This document shows, piece by piece, positions 36,116 to 49,300 of a DNA stretch of 64,000 nucleotides (position 1 is its first letter; each line of letters starts with the position of its first letter). A program made the translations under genes and the position numbers. The notes beneath the pieces were generated by a model, which saw nothing but the letters and a program-made list of their open reading frames with translations, was not told the DNA's origin and did no database searches. The stretch is from Cephalopachus bancanus (taxonomy: Eukaryota > Chordata > Mammalia > Primates > Tarsiidae): contig JAPVLO010000019.1 in assembly GCA_027257055.1 (NCBI GenBank), positions 12,853,001-12,917,000 on the forward strand. Reading direction: 5' to 3'.

Positions 36116-36438
36116 ATAAAAACTATTAGAATAGCTATAAAAATTATGAAAATTAATCTCAGAACTATGGAATTCAAACAAAGTGTGCAGTAAATCAAGA
36201 AGCATTTATTCAAGAAATAAAAAGTTGAATCTCAGTAACACAGTGGCAGTTTTACTCTCCTTGTCCCTCTCCCTCTCTCCTTGTTCTGCAGCTGGGAAAA
36301 CAAAAAGCTTTACAATCAAGGTAACTGAGAAACCAATATCCTAGAAGCTACCGAGTGAGATAGAATGGTTTGGAGTTCCCCTAAAAGCTCATCTATACAA
36401 ATGTTACTATTTTCCCTGTCTGGAGGCTGTCTGGAAAA
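36116..36438. other. Short unassigned stretch
   Basis: Between the ancient L1 tail and the Alu/L1 composite. A pyrimidine-rich run (ccctctccctctctcc near 36266) is present. No gene seen. Confidence 0.45.
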
Positions 36439-36450
36439 GCTCACACTCTT

Positions 36451-37109
36451 TTTTTTTGTTTTGTTTTTTGAGTTGGAGTCTCACTGTTGCCCAGACTGGA
36501 GTGCAGGGGCCGCTCCCGGCCACCGCAGCCTCGACCTGCTGGAGCTCCAGTGATCCTTCCGCCTCAGACTTCCAAGTAGCTGGAACTATAGGCGTGTGCT
36601 ACCACGCCCAGCTAATTTTTTGATTTATTGTAGAGATGAGGTCTTGCCTGCCCAGGCGGGTCTCGAACCCGCGGGCTCAGGCAATCCACTCACCTCAGCC
36701 TCCCAAAGGTGCGGGATTACAGGCTGAGCCACCGAGCCTGGCTTTTTTTTTTTTTCTTCAATTTTTATTATAAAGATGTGAGGTACAATTCAGGGTTAGG
36801 TATACAAACATTGATCATGCATGTACCCCTGTTGATGAGGTCTGCCCTTCCCTCCCCTAGCAGTTTTCCTCAAGTGCCAATTCCACCCCTCCCCTGCAGT
36901 TTTCCATTACTGTCAATCGCTTTCTTAAGGCATTATAATTGTTCAAGGTCCTCTTATGAGTGAGAACATATGGAACTCTGTTCTTTGTTTCTGTGATAAA
37001 TCACTGAGTATGATCGACTCCAAATCCATCCAGGTTGCTGCAAAGTCCATATATTTGTCCTTCTTTATGGCTGCATAATATCCCATTGTGTATATGTTTG
37101 TTTGTTGCA
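36451..37109 (-). mobile_element. Composite: L1 3' end with an Alu in its tail
   Basis: On the minus strand an L1 3' fragment (37109 down to about 36755) runs into an A-rich tract, then a full Alu (about 36742-36465) and another A tract. One 12-bp duplication gctcacactctt (36439-36450 and 37110-37121) brackets both. The simplest reading is an L1 insertion whose poly(A) tail later received the Alu. A single chimeric insertion is the alternative. Confidence 0.85.
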
Positions 37110-37192
37110 GCTCACACTCTTATTTGACCTCACTGATAGCTCACTCTGTGTAAACAGCACTATCCTTGGGCATTTGTTAAAAAATATGAGTA

Positions 37193-37480
37193 AACCAGGT
37201 GCAGAGGCTCAAGTCTGTAATCCCAGTACTTGGGAGGCCAAGGTGAGTGGATTGCCTGAGCCCATGGGTTTGAGAACAGCCTGGGTAACTTGGTGAGGCC
37301 TCATCTCTACAATAAATTAAAAAATTAGGGGAGCATGGTAGTACATGCCTGTAGTTCTGGCTACTTGGAAGGCTGAGGTGGAAGGATCACCTGAGTCCTG
37401 CAGGTTGATGGTGGGGAGACCATGAGTGTGCCAGTGCACTCTAGTCTGTGTGATGGAGTGAGACTCCAACCCCCCGCCCC
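37193..37480 (+). mobile_element. Alu, older copy
   Basis: Plus-strand dimer with many substitutions, from caggtgcagaggctcaag to gagtgagactccaacc. The A tail is replaced by ccccccgcccc. Confidence 0.88.
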
Positions 37481-37799
37481 AAATGAGTAGCAATTGTTTA
37501 ATATAATGGCTTCCTGAAGCAGTAATGCCAGTTGGGGCTAACAAGAGACTTGAACACTTAAAAGGTAATCTCTGAGGAATGAAATGTTCATGGGGGAGCT
37601 TTGAAAAGCTCTGACAGACTGTGAAAAATATTGAAGGCCATGCACATATCCAGCTTTATGTGCATTCCCAGAAAAGACTTGGTAAGGTTGATTCTGAGGC
37701 TTTAGTTGCCCATGGACCTCTACATGTATGGGAAATGAAGGCTAAGTAAGGTTGTAAACTTCCTAAAGAAGCATTGACAGCATGCCCAAACATACATAC

Positions 37800-37834
<35 letters not shown>

Positions 37835-37840
37835 CCCTTT
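37481..37840. other. Unassigned sequence with (CA)n at 37803-37832
   Basis: No gene recognised. About 15 CA units at 37803-37832. Confidence 0.5.
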
Positions 37841-38400
37841 GCCAAAGACTGAGAGATTTATTGATTCAAGACATTTAAGTAAATCTCTGATCATTAGCGG
37901 AAGCCTAAGTTAACTGACCAGACTACAGTAGCTATACACACAAAAAATGGAGACTTTACAGATTTAGTTCAGGAAAATCACGAAACAAATAATCATGAGC
38001 AACAACAACAAAACATGGTGGAGAAGAGATAGGAATCTGATTTCTAGTGTTGACAGACCATGTTATTTGAAATGTCACGTTCTCAACAAAAAATTATAAG
38101 GCACACAAGGAAACAGGAAACTGACTCATGCACAATAAGAATTTAAAAAAGCAGTCAATACAAACTTATCCTGAGCAATAACAGACATTAGATTTACTAG
38201 ACAAAGACATTAAATCAGCCGTTATATATTCAGATAACTAAACTAAGACATGTCCAAAAACATAAAAAATTATATGACTCATGTCTCACTAATTAGAGAA
38301 TGTCAGTACAGAGACAGGAATTATAGTTACAAAAACAACCAAATAGAAATTCTGGAGTTGAAAGGTATGCTAGTTTAAATAGAAAATAACTGGAAGGTCT

Positions 38401-38855
38401 TGTTATGGGTTAAATTATGCCCTTCCACCAAATTTATATTTCATAGTTCTAATCCCCAGTACCTCAGAATGTAAACTTATTTAGAGACAGGATTTTTTAA
38501 AATGCAATTAAGTTGAAAAAACATCATTACGATGAGCTGTAATTCAATATTACAGATGTCCTTATAAAAAGGGAAAATTTGGAGACAGGCACACTCACAT
38601 ATAGAGCCCCATGGAAACACCAGGGAAGATATACAGGTGATATGTCTACAATCTAAGTAACACCAAAGTTTGCTGGTGTTCCACCAGAAAAGAGAAGCAT
38701 ACAACAGATAACAGTCCTGAGAAGGAACTGACAATCCTTTTGAGATCTTGATCTCAGATGTCTTTGGAGCTCCAGAACTGTGAGACAATAGATTTTTGTT
38801 TTCTAAGTTTCCCAGTTTATGGTACTTTGTAATATAGTCCTGCTAAGCTAATACA
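38401..38855 (+). mobile_element. MLT1-type (ERVL-MaLR) LTR
   Basis: Begins tgttatgggttaaattatgc and ends ctaataca. It contains the MLT1 landmarks gtacctcagaatgt, gatgtccttataaaaaggg and ctccagaactgtgagacaat. The L1 host sequence resumes afterwards. Confidence 0.75.
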
Positions 38856-39516
38856 ATGCTCCACAGCAGGTTTGTGCAGGCAGAAGAAAGATTCCACTAG
38901 CTTCAATTTTAACTGAAATTATCTAGTCTAAGAAACAAAGGGAAAAAAAAGAATAAAGAAAAACAAAACAAAACCTTGTAGACCTGTGCATCACCATCAA
39001 GCATACCAAAATATACATAATGCAGTTCAAAAAAGAAAGACAGTAACTTAAATACATAGAAATAAAGAGCACTGGCAAAGATACTTACATAGGTAACTAT
39101 AAAAATTAGTATAAATGTATTTGTCTTAAATTCTCTTTTATACTATATAATTTAATTGACAACTACATGAAGCAGTAATGATAAAACTGTGTTGATGAGT
39201 TTATAATGTATAAAAAGGTAATTTGTTTGATAATAACAACAGAAGAAGGGGGAAGCCACATAGGAGCAAAGTTTTCATAAGTGATTAAAATTTAGTTACA
39301 ATATGAACTAGATATTTTAAATTAAGATATTAATTTTGATCCTTGAGTGACCACTAAGAAAATAATTAAAAAACTATAGAAGAAATAAAATAAATAAAAT
39401 TGTTTGCTAAAAATATTTATTTCATACAAAACAGGCAGTAATTGAGGAATAGAGAGAAAAAAAAAAACATGGCATATCACACAAACAGCATCACAACAGA
39501 TAGAAATTCCACCTTA

Positions 39517-39814
39517 GCGGGCTCAGTGGCTCAGCCTGTAATCCTGCGCCTTTGGGAGGCTGAGGTGAGTGGATTGCCTGAGCCCGTGGGTTCGAGACCC
39601 GCCTGAGCAGCAAGACCTCATCTCTACAATAAATAAAAAAAAAAAATCAGCCGGGCGTGGTAGTGCGTGCCTGTAATTCTGGCTACTCGGAAGGCTGAGG
39701 CGGAAGGATCGCTGGAGCCCACCAGGCGAGGCTGCGGTGGCTGGGAGCGGCCACTGCACTCCAGTCTGGGCGACCGAGTGAGACTCCAACTAAAAAAAAA
39801 AAAAAAAAAAAAAA
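39517..39814 (+). mobile_element. Alu, young-looking
   Basis: Near-consensus plus-strand dimer gcgggctcagtggctcag ... agactccaac plus a long A tail. Perfect 14-bp duplication gaaattccacctta (39503-39516 and 39815-39828). It lies in the old L1. Confidence 0.95.
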
Positions 39815-40361
39815 GAAATTCCACCTTATCAAAAATTACATTAAATATAAATGGACCAAGCAATCAAAAGGTGGAGATAAGCACAATGAATTAAAATATA
39901 TTATAAACTCACCATCTACAGTCTACAAGAGGTACACTTCAGAAACAAATATATAAATAGGTTGAAAACATAATTATGAAAACATTAACCCTAAAAATAG
40001 CTTGAGTGGCTATATTAATAGAAGACAAAATAGTCTTAGACAAAAATTATTCCTAGAGACAACTAAGGTTATTTTATCATAAAAAATGGTCAATCTATCA
40101 GAAAGACATAAAAATGATAACACTTATGCCCCCAATAACAGAATGCTAAAGTACAAGTAAAAAGAGCACTGTAGTGTGAAATAGACAATTCCACAAAAAT
40201 AGTTGATAACTTTAAATATCTCACTTTCAATAGTGGAAAGAACAACTAGGCAGATCAACAGTGAAACAAAAGACTTATACAACATTATAAGTCAACTAGT
40301 GATAAAAATCTGTAGAATCCCATTCAACAACAACAGAACATAGTTTTTTCAAGAGTGATGC

Positions 40362-41132
40362 TAGGTGGGGTGCAGTGCAAAAGCCATGGATACACTGGCT
40401 TATTTCTAAAATGAATTTTAGAGTGGCCCGCAAAGTTTTAAACAAAATTTATTAAAGAAAAAGAAAATAAAGGGAGACATGCCAGAGCTGGCATAGGTGA
40501 GAAAAACTGCACTTTTGCTCTTTACAATAGACTCCATATACCTTCACAGTGATTGATATGCTAAATAGGGTAGAACCCAGTTAACCACTACTCTGGAGAC
40601 TGACATCTCTGGGCTCCTGATGGGAGGAAAGAAAGGGAGGTGTGGTTTTTTTCCTGACCACATTGTCTTTTGCAGGAGACTTGCCAAACATTTCTAATTT
40701 ACAAGTTCCTCAGCTAAAAATGGTCTTATTATTTTTCTATGGCTTTGGTTAGTTAAGGGGGTGGTATTCAGACAGGGAACCTGAAATTTTCTTAGTGATT
40801 ATAATGCTAAATCATGAATTGAAAGGTTGGGCTACCTAGTATTGCATCTGATGGGGCTTTCTTTGGATTTGCCTAGGGGGTAGGATAGGCTGCCAGCTTG
40901 GTCTATAGTAAAATGTAATTTTAAAATATCTGAACACTTCCTAAAACTTGCCTATGGGGAAGAAGTTAGGTTTAGGTGTGTCATTTGGGTGAGGCATAGA
41001 GGAAGCAATGCAGCAAAACACATGAAATAGCAGAAACAGTTTATTACTTACAAATCAGAGAGGAGAGGGCAGCATACCTTGCAGATTCAACTGGGAGAGA
41101 CACCTGTGGGCCAAAGCAATAAATAAAATTTC
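40362..41132 (-). mobile_element. ERV LTR-related fragment, minus strand
   Basis: Inserted in the old L1. About 180 bp at its right side (about 40963-41115) is the reverse complement of 43640-43810, including the poly(A)-signal section (agcagaaacagtttattact) and ggtgtgtcatttgggtgagg. The left part carries a second reversed AATAAA near 40451. The element family is not identified; boundaries tg...ca are tentative. Confidence 0.55.
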
Positions 41133-42440
41133 CCATAACAGGTATTGGTCTAAAATTCATATGGAAATTCAAGGGACCCAGAACAGCCAAAGCAATCTTA
41201 AAAAAATAACAAAGCTTGTGGGCTGCATTTGCTTATTTCAAACTTTTCTATAAAGCCACAATAATAAATTATCACAGTGTGGTACTCACACAAAGGTAAA
41301 TATATAGATCAGTGGACTAGAATATAAACTTCATAAATAAACCCTTAAATTTAAAGTCAATTTGTTTTTTGCAAAAACAATTCAATGGGAAAAGAATAGT
41401 CTTTTCTACAAATGGTCCTGGGACAACTGAATATCCACATGCCAGAAAATGAAAGTGAACCCCTACCTCATACCATATACAAAAATTAACTCAAATGGAT
41501 CATAGAGCTAAATGCAAGAACTTAAAGTATAAAATTTTAGAAGAAAATTTAGGTGTAAAGCTCTGTGACCTTGGTTTAGGTAATGGCTTATTAGATATCA
41601 GACAAGTAACAAAAGAAAAAAATAGATAAACTTGATCAATTTTTTAAAAAAATTGTGCTTCAGTGGACTTTAAATGAAAACTCATGGAATGGAAAAAATA
41701 ATTATAAATCATATATTTGATAAGGGATTCCTATCCAGGATATAAAAAAATTCTTTCAACACAACAATAAAAACACAAATAACCCAATTTAAAAGTGGCA
41801 AAGAATTTCAGTAGACATCCCACCCAAAAATACACAAGTGGACAATAAACACAAGATGGTCAACATTATTAGTCAATAGGAAAATGCATACAAAAATCAG
41901 AATAAAATACCGCTTCACATCCACTTGGTTGACTAGAATAAGACAGACAATAACAAGTGTTGGTGAGAATTTGTAGAAAATGGGATCCTCATATATTGCT
42001 GTCGGGATTCTAAAATTATGTATCTCCTTTGGAAACAGTTTGGCAGTTTCTCAAAAGGTTAAACATAAGGTTGTCATATAATCCAGCAATTTCACTTCAA
42101 GACACTTTCTTTGGGAATTGAAAATGTATGTCCATACAAACTTTGTATATAAATGCTTATAGCAGCAAAATTATCCATAATGCTAATAATGGAAAAAATG
42201 TCTGTCAACTAATAATGGATAAACGTGATATATCAATATAATGCTATTGAGCAATAAAAAGAAATGAAGTGTTGATACTTGCTACAAAGATGAACCTTGA
42301 AAATGTTAAGTGAGATAAGTCAGACACAAAAGATCACATATTATATAATACCATTTATAAGAAATATGAAGAATAAACGCATAAAGACAGAAGTAGATTA
42401 GTGGTTGCCTGAGGATCATATTTGGAGATAGAGGCTCAAC

Positions 42441-43344
42441 GCTTTTGTTCCAAATGTGTAGGTATAATACACATTAACTTATAGGCAGTAAATCATATTT
42501 TTTTGTGTGTGTTTCAACATGTTCTTTTCTATACTTGTATATTCATTTTTGTCAGGGAAAAATGTTTAAACATATCAAGATCCATCCACTAAAAGTTATG
42601 TCATTGAAATTTCTGCTAAGATTACATTTAATTTTAAATTAATATAAATAATGTTAAAATATTTATAATATTAAACATTTTTATCCATCCAAATGGAGGA
42701 TGTCTCTATTTAGTCAATATAAAAAGTTTACAAGTCTGCAGAAAGAAACAAATTGATTATTACACTGAAAAACAAGAAAAAAAACTGCAGTCATTTAAAA
42801 ATATATGCTTAAATATAATTACAAAAATTTCACTGAACACATCAGTAATAACAATTCATATGCATAGACATATTCTATTCCACATGAATAGATATATTTA
42901 TTAAATGTTAAACAAAAAAGACATATGTGATTGAACAAGTTCGACTATATGTTGCACAGGGGAATACTCTTGAAATAAGGCTAAAAATAAAGGTATATGC
43001 AAATATATACTAGAAAAATGAACAGTAAACTAAGTAGTGTTGGCAATAAAAATAAAAGTTAAATAGAATTTGAGATCAAAAGCATTATAAAATAAATATC
43101 TTGATATCAGTTAAATATGCCATACACAATAAAGATAAAACAGTCACAAATATTTATGTATTAAAAGATAAAGCATCAAAGTATATAAAGCAAAAAATAT
43201 TTGCTGAATAGCATAGTCTTTGAAAATAGATGCAGTTGTATAAAAATGGATAAAATAATTTATGTCTAATACTACAAAAACATATGAAATGTTGTACAAT
43301 ATAAACAGGACACAGTGAATTCTTATAATATTATGTTGCCTCAA
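42441..43344. other. AT-rich sequence, possibly old LINE
   Basis: A-rich wording suggests degraded L1/HAL1-type sequence on the plus strand, but I cannot assign it firmly. Confidence 0.35.
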
Positions 43345-43810
43345 CATTCATATGGAACATAGTTTTAACTTGGTTATACTAGAACAGGACTTAGTGACTC
43401 TTGGCACAGTTTCCAGTTCTTGGACTCTTTTCAGTTCCTAAAGTCAAATCAGTTATCTGCCTCATACAACTGCCTCCTGGCAACCACCTCTTTATGTACT
43501 CTACATGGACTGTGCAGATATGATGTAGTGAGCACTTCTCAGTCAAAGCATGACTCCAGTGAACTTCTGCTTGCTCTAAACTTGCCTATTAGAGCTCCCC
43601 TGAGGAAACCCATTTGAACAATACTCTGGACCCTAATAAAGGCTTTGGCCCACAGGTGTATCTCTCTCTCAGTTGAATCATGACACCTTCTTCTTCTCTC
43701 TGGATCTGTGAGTAATAAACTGCTTCTGCTATTTCATGTGTTTTGCTGAGTTGCCTCATCTGTGCCTCACCCAAATGACATACCTGAACCTAACTTCTTT
43801 CCCAGTCAGA
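43345..43810 (+). mobile_element. ERV LTR fragment, plus strand
   Basis: Contains a TATA-like taataaagg (43634), a poly(A) signal (agtaataaactgcttctg near 43710) and a U5-like tail ending ctaacttctttccca. Its 3' 170 bp match the minus-strand fragment at 40963-41115. Solo LTR or remnant, family unknown. Confidence 0.55.
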
Positions 43811-44159
43811 AATCTTTTAGAGAGAGGCTATCTTGGTGGGAATAAACAAATCAGATAAGAGCCACAAGGGCATCTGCCAGATGAAGAAGCATCCAATGAA
43901 AGGCATATTGTAAACATCTAGTACCAAATCCCCTATAGTCCTGTAAAGGCAGGGTTGGAGCTTATGGCCACTCTCCAGTGAGAATGACCTTGAGTCCAAA
44001 TTAGAAAACAAAACAAAATGGAAATGTGCATTCTTTTCAAATGTTGAAGAAATACTTCCCAGTAAAAATAAATACTTAATATTTGAGAAATTAAAATATC
44101 CTCTTAAATAACTCATGAACACAAGTAAGAATTTAAAACTGCATTTACAGACTATTTAG
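43811..44159. other. Unassigned sequence
   Basis: The minus-strand ORF of 101 codons at 43817-44122 has no recognisable domain and lies in AT-rich DNA; judged fortuitous. Confidence 0.45.
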
Positions 44160-44640
44160 AAATTAAGGACAATGTAACGGCAGAAACATAGAAACAACTC
44201 GAGTGGTCATCAGGTGTAGATAAAGTACATAAATTGATGGCACATAGTCCAATAAATTAGTTCAATAAATTATGATACATAGACTAAATATAAATTGTAC
44301 ATGTTTTGTGTTCTGAATTACTTTGCAGTGGTTTTTAAAATAAGGCAATATCTATGATAGATTGGAAAGAGATTGATATTATACATTAATCAATAAAATT
44401 AATATAGATAAATATATGTTTTATCTAATTTTTGAAAAAAATTTATATATTTGTACATATTTGTGTAAACAAAAGGCACTATGGGATTAATACCCATAAA
44501 AAATCAAATCACTAACAATGATTATATTGAAGAGGAAGGAGAATGCTATAAATTTTGTTTTGGATGCTTCTATATTGTTTGCACTGTTGTCCGGAGTAAA
44601 TATTGCTTTTTTATATGTGTGTTTCTAATTATTGAATGAA
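44160..44640 (+). repeat. Possible L1ME/HAL1-like 3' fragment
   Basis: The order of gtggtcatcaggtgtagataa, gatagattggaaagagattg, ttgtgtaaacaaaaggcac and ttgcttttttatatgtgtg resembles the 3' tails of very old L1s. Confidence 0.3.
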
Positions 44641-46002
44641 AAATACTTTTAAAGACAGAGATTGAGTAGTATGAGGATATCTGTCAAACTATACAAAGAT
44701 TATTCCCTGGCTCTAAATGCTATGGTATATATTAATAAAGGATACCAACTCAAATAAGACTTTGACTCAAGAATCTAGAAAACAAACAAAATCTTTCTAA
44801 AGATAGTAAGATACTGAAAGTAGAAAATACAACTAGTTATAATTAGAAAATATCATGTTATTATTCTCATATACTTTGATCTTATGTTTAAAAAAATACC
44901 TTTATTTCTATTTAAACATTAGGACTAAAACAAAACATACGTTTTCCCTATGATAGATGAGAAACTTAGCAATCTTTTTCTTTTTCATCTTTCCTTCATT
45001 TTTTAGTTTTTATTTAAATAATCTGACTTATGAGATCTAGTGTATTATTTAATTATTATGTTCACACTTTTTCCTCAGTCAATATTATTCTTTAACACCT
45101 GGATTCAGTTCTATAAGCCATTAACTATATTATTATGACAAATTTTAGTGTTTAGTGTAGCTCAGTTCTTAAGCCATTTTGTGAAATCTTATCTTTCCTA
45201 TTCTCATTATTATTGATATAAATTATTTCTCACTATCATTAATATCTATATGAATTATTTCCCCTACTTTTCTTTTTAAGAAGAATATATGAATAGTAAG
45301 TCTTAAGATTATTTTCACCCAATATTTTGGCTGGCTGTTTTTGGCAATATGGATTCAGACTAAGAATCGATTCATCATATGCTGCAAATATGTTACATAC
45401 ATGTTATATACACATGGTGTATATTAATCTTGTTTTTCTTAGATACAGAAGTTTAAGGGTTTAAGTTTACTAATTTCACATACATATTATATGGGTTACA
45501 ATAAAACACCAATTTACTTAACATAAAACACCATTCAATATATGCTGGCAAAAGTGAATCTAATTCCTTAAAGAGAAAGAAATATTTATGCCTTAATTAC
45601 ATAAGAAGAAATAAATGTTTATATCTATTAGTTGCACTTTGGTTTACAATAGGTCATCACATATGTCTAATTTTATCAGCTAATTAAAGGAAAAATAAAA
45701 TTACCACTTTCTCATGTATTTATTTACTACCTGACTGTTGAAGACCATCCAGGTACCTAGGAAAACTGTAGACATTGGAAGTATCATTCTTTCAATTATT
45801 GGTATTCCTGAGGTATGACACTCTTAATGCAAATGATCTTTCAGAGATGAACATAATCATAGTATAGTTGTCCACAGTTCTCTCTATCTATTTTAGGGTC
45901 ATCTCTTAATACATACATCCAAGAGTTGTCTATGTTAACAACACCTTCCTCTATCACAATTTTTATTGCAATGGTTGTACATCTAGTGCAAACTCAGAAA
46001 AT
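44641..46002. other. AT-rich intergenic sequence, nothing recognised
   Basis: No ORF over 60 codons and no recognisable repeat. Confidence 0.5.
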
Positions 46003-46015
46003 ATTAACTTTCTTT

Positions 46016-46168
46016 TTAAAAATTTTTAATTTTTTATTTTGAATATGAGGGACACAATTCAGGGTTGGGTGTAAAAATGTTCATTATGGAGGTATCCTTG
46101 TTGATGATGTGTGACCCTCTTCCCCTGGCAGTTTCCCACTACTGCCAATCCTTTTCTTATAGTATTAT
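46016..46168 (-). mobile_element. Short L1 3'-end insertion, minus strand
   Basis: About 150 bp of L1 3' UTR (reversed), starting with a T/A-rich tail and atgagggacacaattcaggg. Its left flank attaactttcttt (46003-46015) recurs as attaacattcttt at about 52664-52676, on the far side of the full-length L1. So this fragment inserted first and the full-length L1 then landed at its 5' junction. Confidence 0.75.
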
Positions 46169-46178
46169 GACAATTAAC

Positions 46179-46310
46179 TTTTTTTTTTTCATTAATCAGT
46201 ATTTTTATTATGGTTTTGTGGGGTACAGTTAAGGGTTAGGTGTACAATTACGTTTCATTCAGGCACCCTGTTGATAAGAGGTGTTTTCCCATCCCCCGAC
46301 AGATATTTGC
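46179..46310 (-). other. L1 3' UTR and tail
   Basis: Short 3' UTR with a reversed A-rich tail and a G-rich segment (the C-run tccccctcccccccc near 46325 in plus orientation lies at the ORF2/UTR junction). The exact ORF2 stop is uncertain because of frame changes. Confidence 0.6.
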
Positions 46311-49300
46311 TACTGTTAATCCCATCCCCCTCCCCCCCATAGTTTCCCAGTACCGTCAGTCATTTTCTTATAGTATTGCATTGGATGTTCAAGGTCCATT
46401 ACATGAGTGAGAACATGTGATATTCGGATCTTTGTTTCTGTGAGAGGTCACTCAGTATTATAGACTCTAGTTCCATCCAGGTTGCAGCAAAATTCATGAT
46501 TTTGTTCTTTTTTATGGCTGCGTATTATTCCATCGTGTATATATACCACATTTTTTAAATCTAGTCCTCTTTTGATGGGCAGCATGGTTGTTTCCAGGTT
46601 CTTGCTATTGTGAACAATGCTGCGATAAACATACATGTGCAGGTATCTTTTTTATAGAGTGATTTGTGTTCTTCAGGGTATATTCCCAGTAGGGGGATTG
46701 CAGGGTCATATGGAAGGTCAATTTTTAGAGCTTTTAGGAATCACCACACTGCTTTCCACAGAGGTTGCACTAGTTTACACTCCCACCAACAGTGTAGAAG
46801 TGTTCCCTTTTCACCACACCCTCTCCAGCAGCTGTTATTTTTTGAGTTGTTGATAATTGCCATTCTGACTGGAGTTAGGTGGTATCTCAGTGTGGTTTTG
46901 ATTTGCATCTCCCTGATGATTAGTGAGGTTGAGCATTTCTTCATGTGTTTGTTGGCTGCTTGAATGTCTTCTTTTGTGAAGTGTCTGTTCATGTCTTTTG
47001 CCCATTTTATAATGGGGTTGTTTGTTTTCTTCTTTTCAGTATGTTTCAGTTCCTTGTAGATCCAGGATGTTAAGCCTTTGTCAGACCTAGAGTTGGCAAA
47101 TACTTTTTCCCAGTCTGTAGGCTGTCTCCCTGCTCTCTTGATGGTTTCTTTGGCTTTGCAGAAGCTTGTCAGTTTAATAAGGTCCCACTTGTCTATCTTC
47201 TCTCTTAAGTCCTGTGGGTTTCGGGTTTTGTACAGGAATTGGATGCCAGTTCCAATTTCCATGAGAGTATTTCCTTCCTTTTCTAAGGTTCTTATGATTT
47301 GAGGTTTTACATTTAGGTCTCTGATCCATTTGGAGTTAACCTTTGTGCATGGGGATAGATAGGGGTCCTGTTTCAATCTTCTGCATGTGGTCAGCCAGTT
47401 TTCCCAGCACCATTTACTGAATAGGTTCTCCTCTCCCCATTGGTAGGTGGTGGGGGCTTTGTCAAAGATGAGTTGGTTGAGAAATTGAGGTTTTGCTTCT
47501 GGAATCTCAATTCTGTTCCATTGATCTATATGCCTGTTCCTGTACCAATACCAAGCTGTTTTGATGATTGTAGCTTTAGAGTAAAGTTTGAAGTCTGGTA
47601 TTGTGATACCACCTGCTTTGTTTTTTTTTTGCTGAAGATTGTTCTGGCTATTCTTGGACGTTTGTGTTTCCTTATGAATTCCTGTGTTGTTTTTTCTAGG
47701 TCTGAGAAGAATGTTGTTGGTAATTTAATGGGTATTGCATTGAATTTGTAGATTGCCTTAGGTAAGATGGACATCTTCACAATGTTGATTCTTCCGATCC
47801 ATGAGCATGGGATATTTTTCCACTTGTTCATGTCAGCTTTGATTTCTTTGAGCAGTGTTTTGTAATTTTCATTGTAAAGTTCTTTCACGTCTCTGGTTAG
47901 GAAGATGCCAAGGTATTTCATTTTTTTTGTGGCTATTGTGAATGGAACTGTGATTTTTATTTGGGTTTCTGTTTGTTTATTATTGGTGTAGAGAAATGTG
48001 ATTGTCTTTTGTACATTTATTTTGTATCCTGAGACTTTGCCAAAGGCTTTTATCAATGTAAGGAGGCCTTTAACAGCTTCTCTTGGGTTTTCAAGGTACA
48101 CCATCATATCATCTGCATAGAGAGATAACTTGACTTCCTCTTTTCCTATTTGAATACCTCTGATTGCCTCCTCTTCTCTGATTGCTTTAGCCAGGACTTC
48201 CAATACTATGTTGAACAGGAGGGGAGAGAGTGGGCATCCTTGTCTTGTTCCAGTTTTCAGGGGAATTCGTTCCAATTTTTGTCCATTTAGGAGTATGCTG
48301 GTTGTGGGTTTCTCGTAGATGGCTTTTACTATTTTGAGGTATGTTCCCTGTATGCCTAGATGTTCAAGGGTTTTTATCAAGAAGGGGTGCTGGATTTTAT
48401 CAAAAGTTTTTCTGCATCTAGTGATATGATCATGTGGTTTTTGTTTTGACATCTGTTGATGTATTTAATTACATTTATGGTTTTACGAATGTTGAACCAA
48501 ACTTGCATGCCAGGAATGAAGCCTACTTGGTCATGGTGGATGATTTTTGAGATGTATTGCTGAATCCGGTTTGCTAGGATCTTGTTGAGAATTTTAGCAT
48601 CTATGTTCATCAAAGATATTGGCCTGTAGTTCTCTTTCTTTGTTGGATCTTTACCTGGCTTGGGTATCAATGTGATGTTGGCTTCGTAAAATGATTGGGG
48701 GAGAGTTCCATCTTTTTCAATCGCCTGGAATACCTTCAGTAGGAGTGGTATCAGCTCTTCCTTAAATGTCTTGTAGAATTCTGCTGGGAAGTCATCTGGA
48801 CCAGGGCTTTTTTTTGTAGGAAGTTTTCTTATTACGTAGTCGATTTCCTTGATTGTTATTGGTCTATTTAGGGTCTCAATTTCTTCCTGTTCCAACCTAG
48901 GTAGGTTGTGTGATGTCAGAAAGTCCTCCATTTCCTTCTGGTTTTCAAGTTTGTTTCCATACAAGTGTACGTAGTAGTCTCTAATGATCTTTTGTATTTC
49001 TTCAGGGTCAGATGTGACTTCATCTTTTGTGTTTCTGATTACGTTTATTTGGTTTTTTTCTCATTTTTTCTTGGTCAGTCTAGCTAGGGAACCATCAATC
49101 TTGTTTACCCTTTTGAAGAACCAGCTTTTTGTTTCATTGATTTTTTTGTATTATCTTTTTGTCTTCTATGTCCTGGATTTGGGCTTTTATTTTGGTGATC
49201 TGGATTCTTCTGCTGAAATTAGGGATTTTCTGGTCTTGCTTTTCCAGCTTCTTTAGGTGGCTTGTTAGGTTGTGAATTTCTGTTCCTTCCATTTTCTTCA

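Larger units (their letters stand above)
37841..42440 (+). mobile_element. Ancient L1 (L1MC/ME-like), plus strand, interrupted
   Basis: Old L1 5' region and ORF1 wording (37980-38400; after the MLT1 insertion from 38866, including ccatcaagcataccaaaata), the endonuclease region around 39830-40350, and the ORF2 C-terminal half and 3' part at 41133-42440. Insertions: MLT1-type LTR, Alu, and a minus-strand LTR fragment. All frames are destroyed. Subfamily by memory of wording only. Confidence 0.65.
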
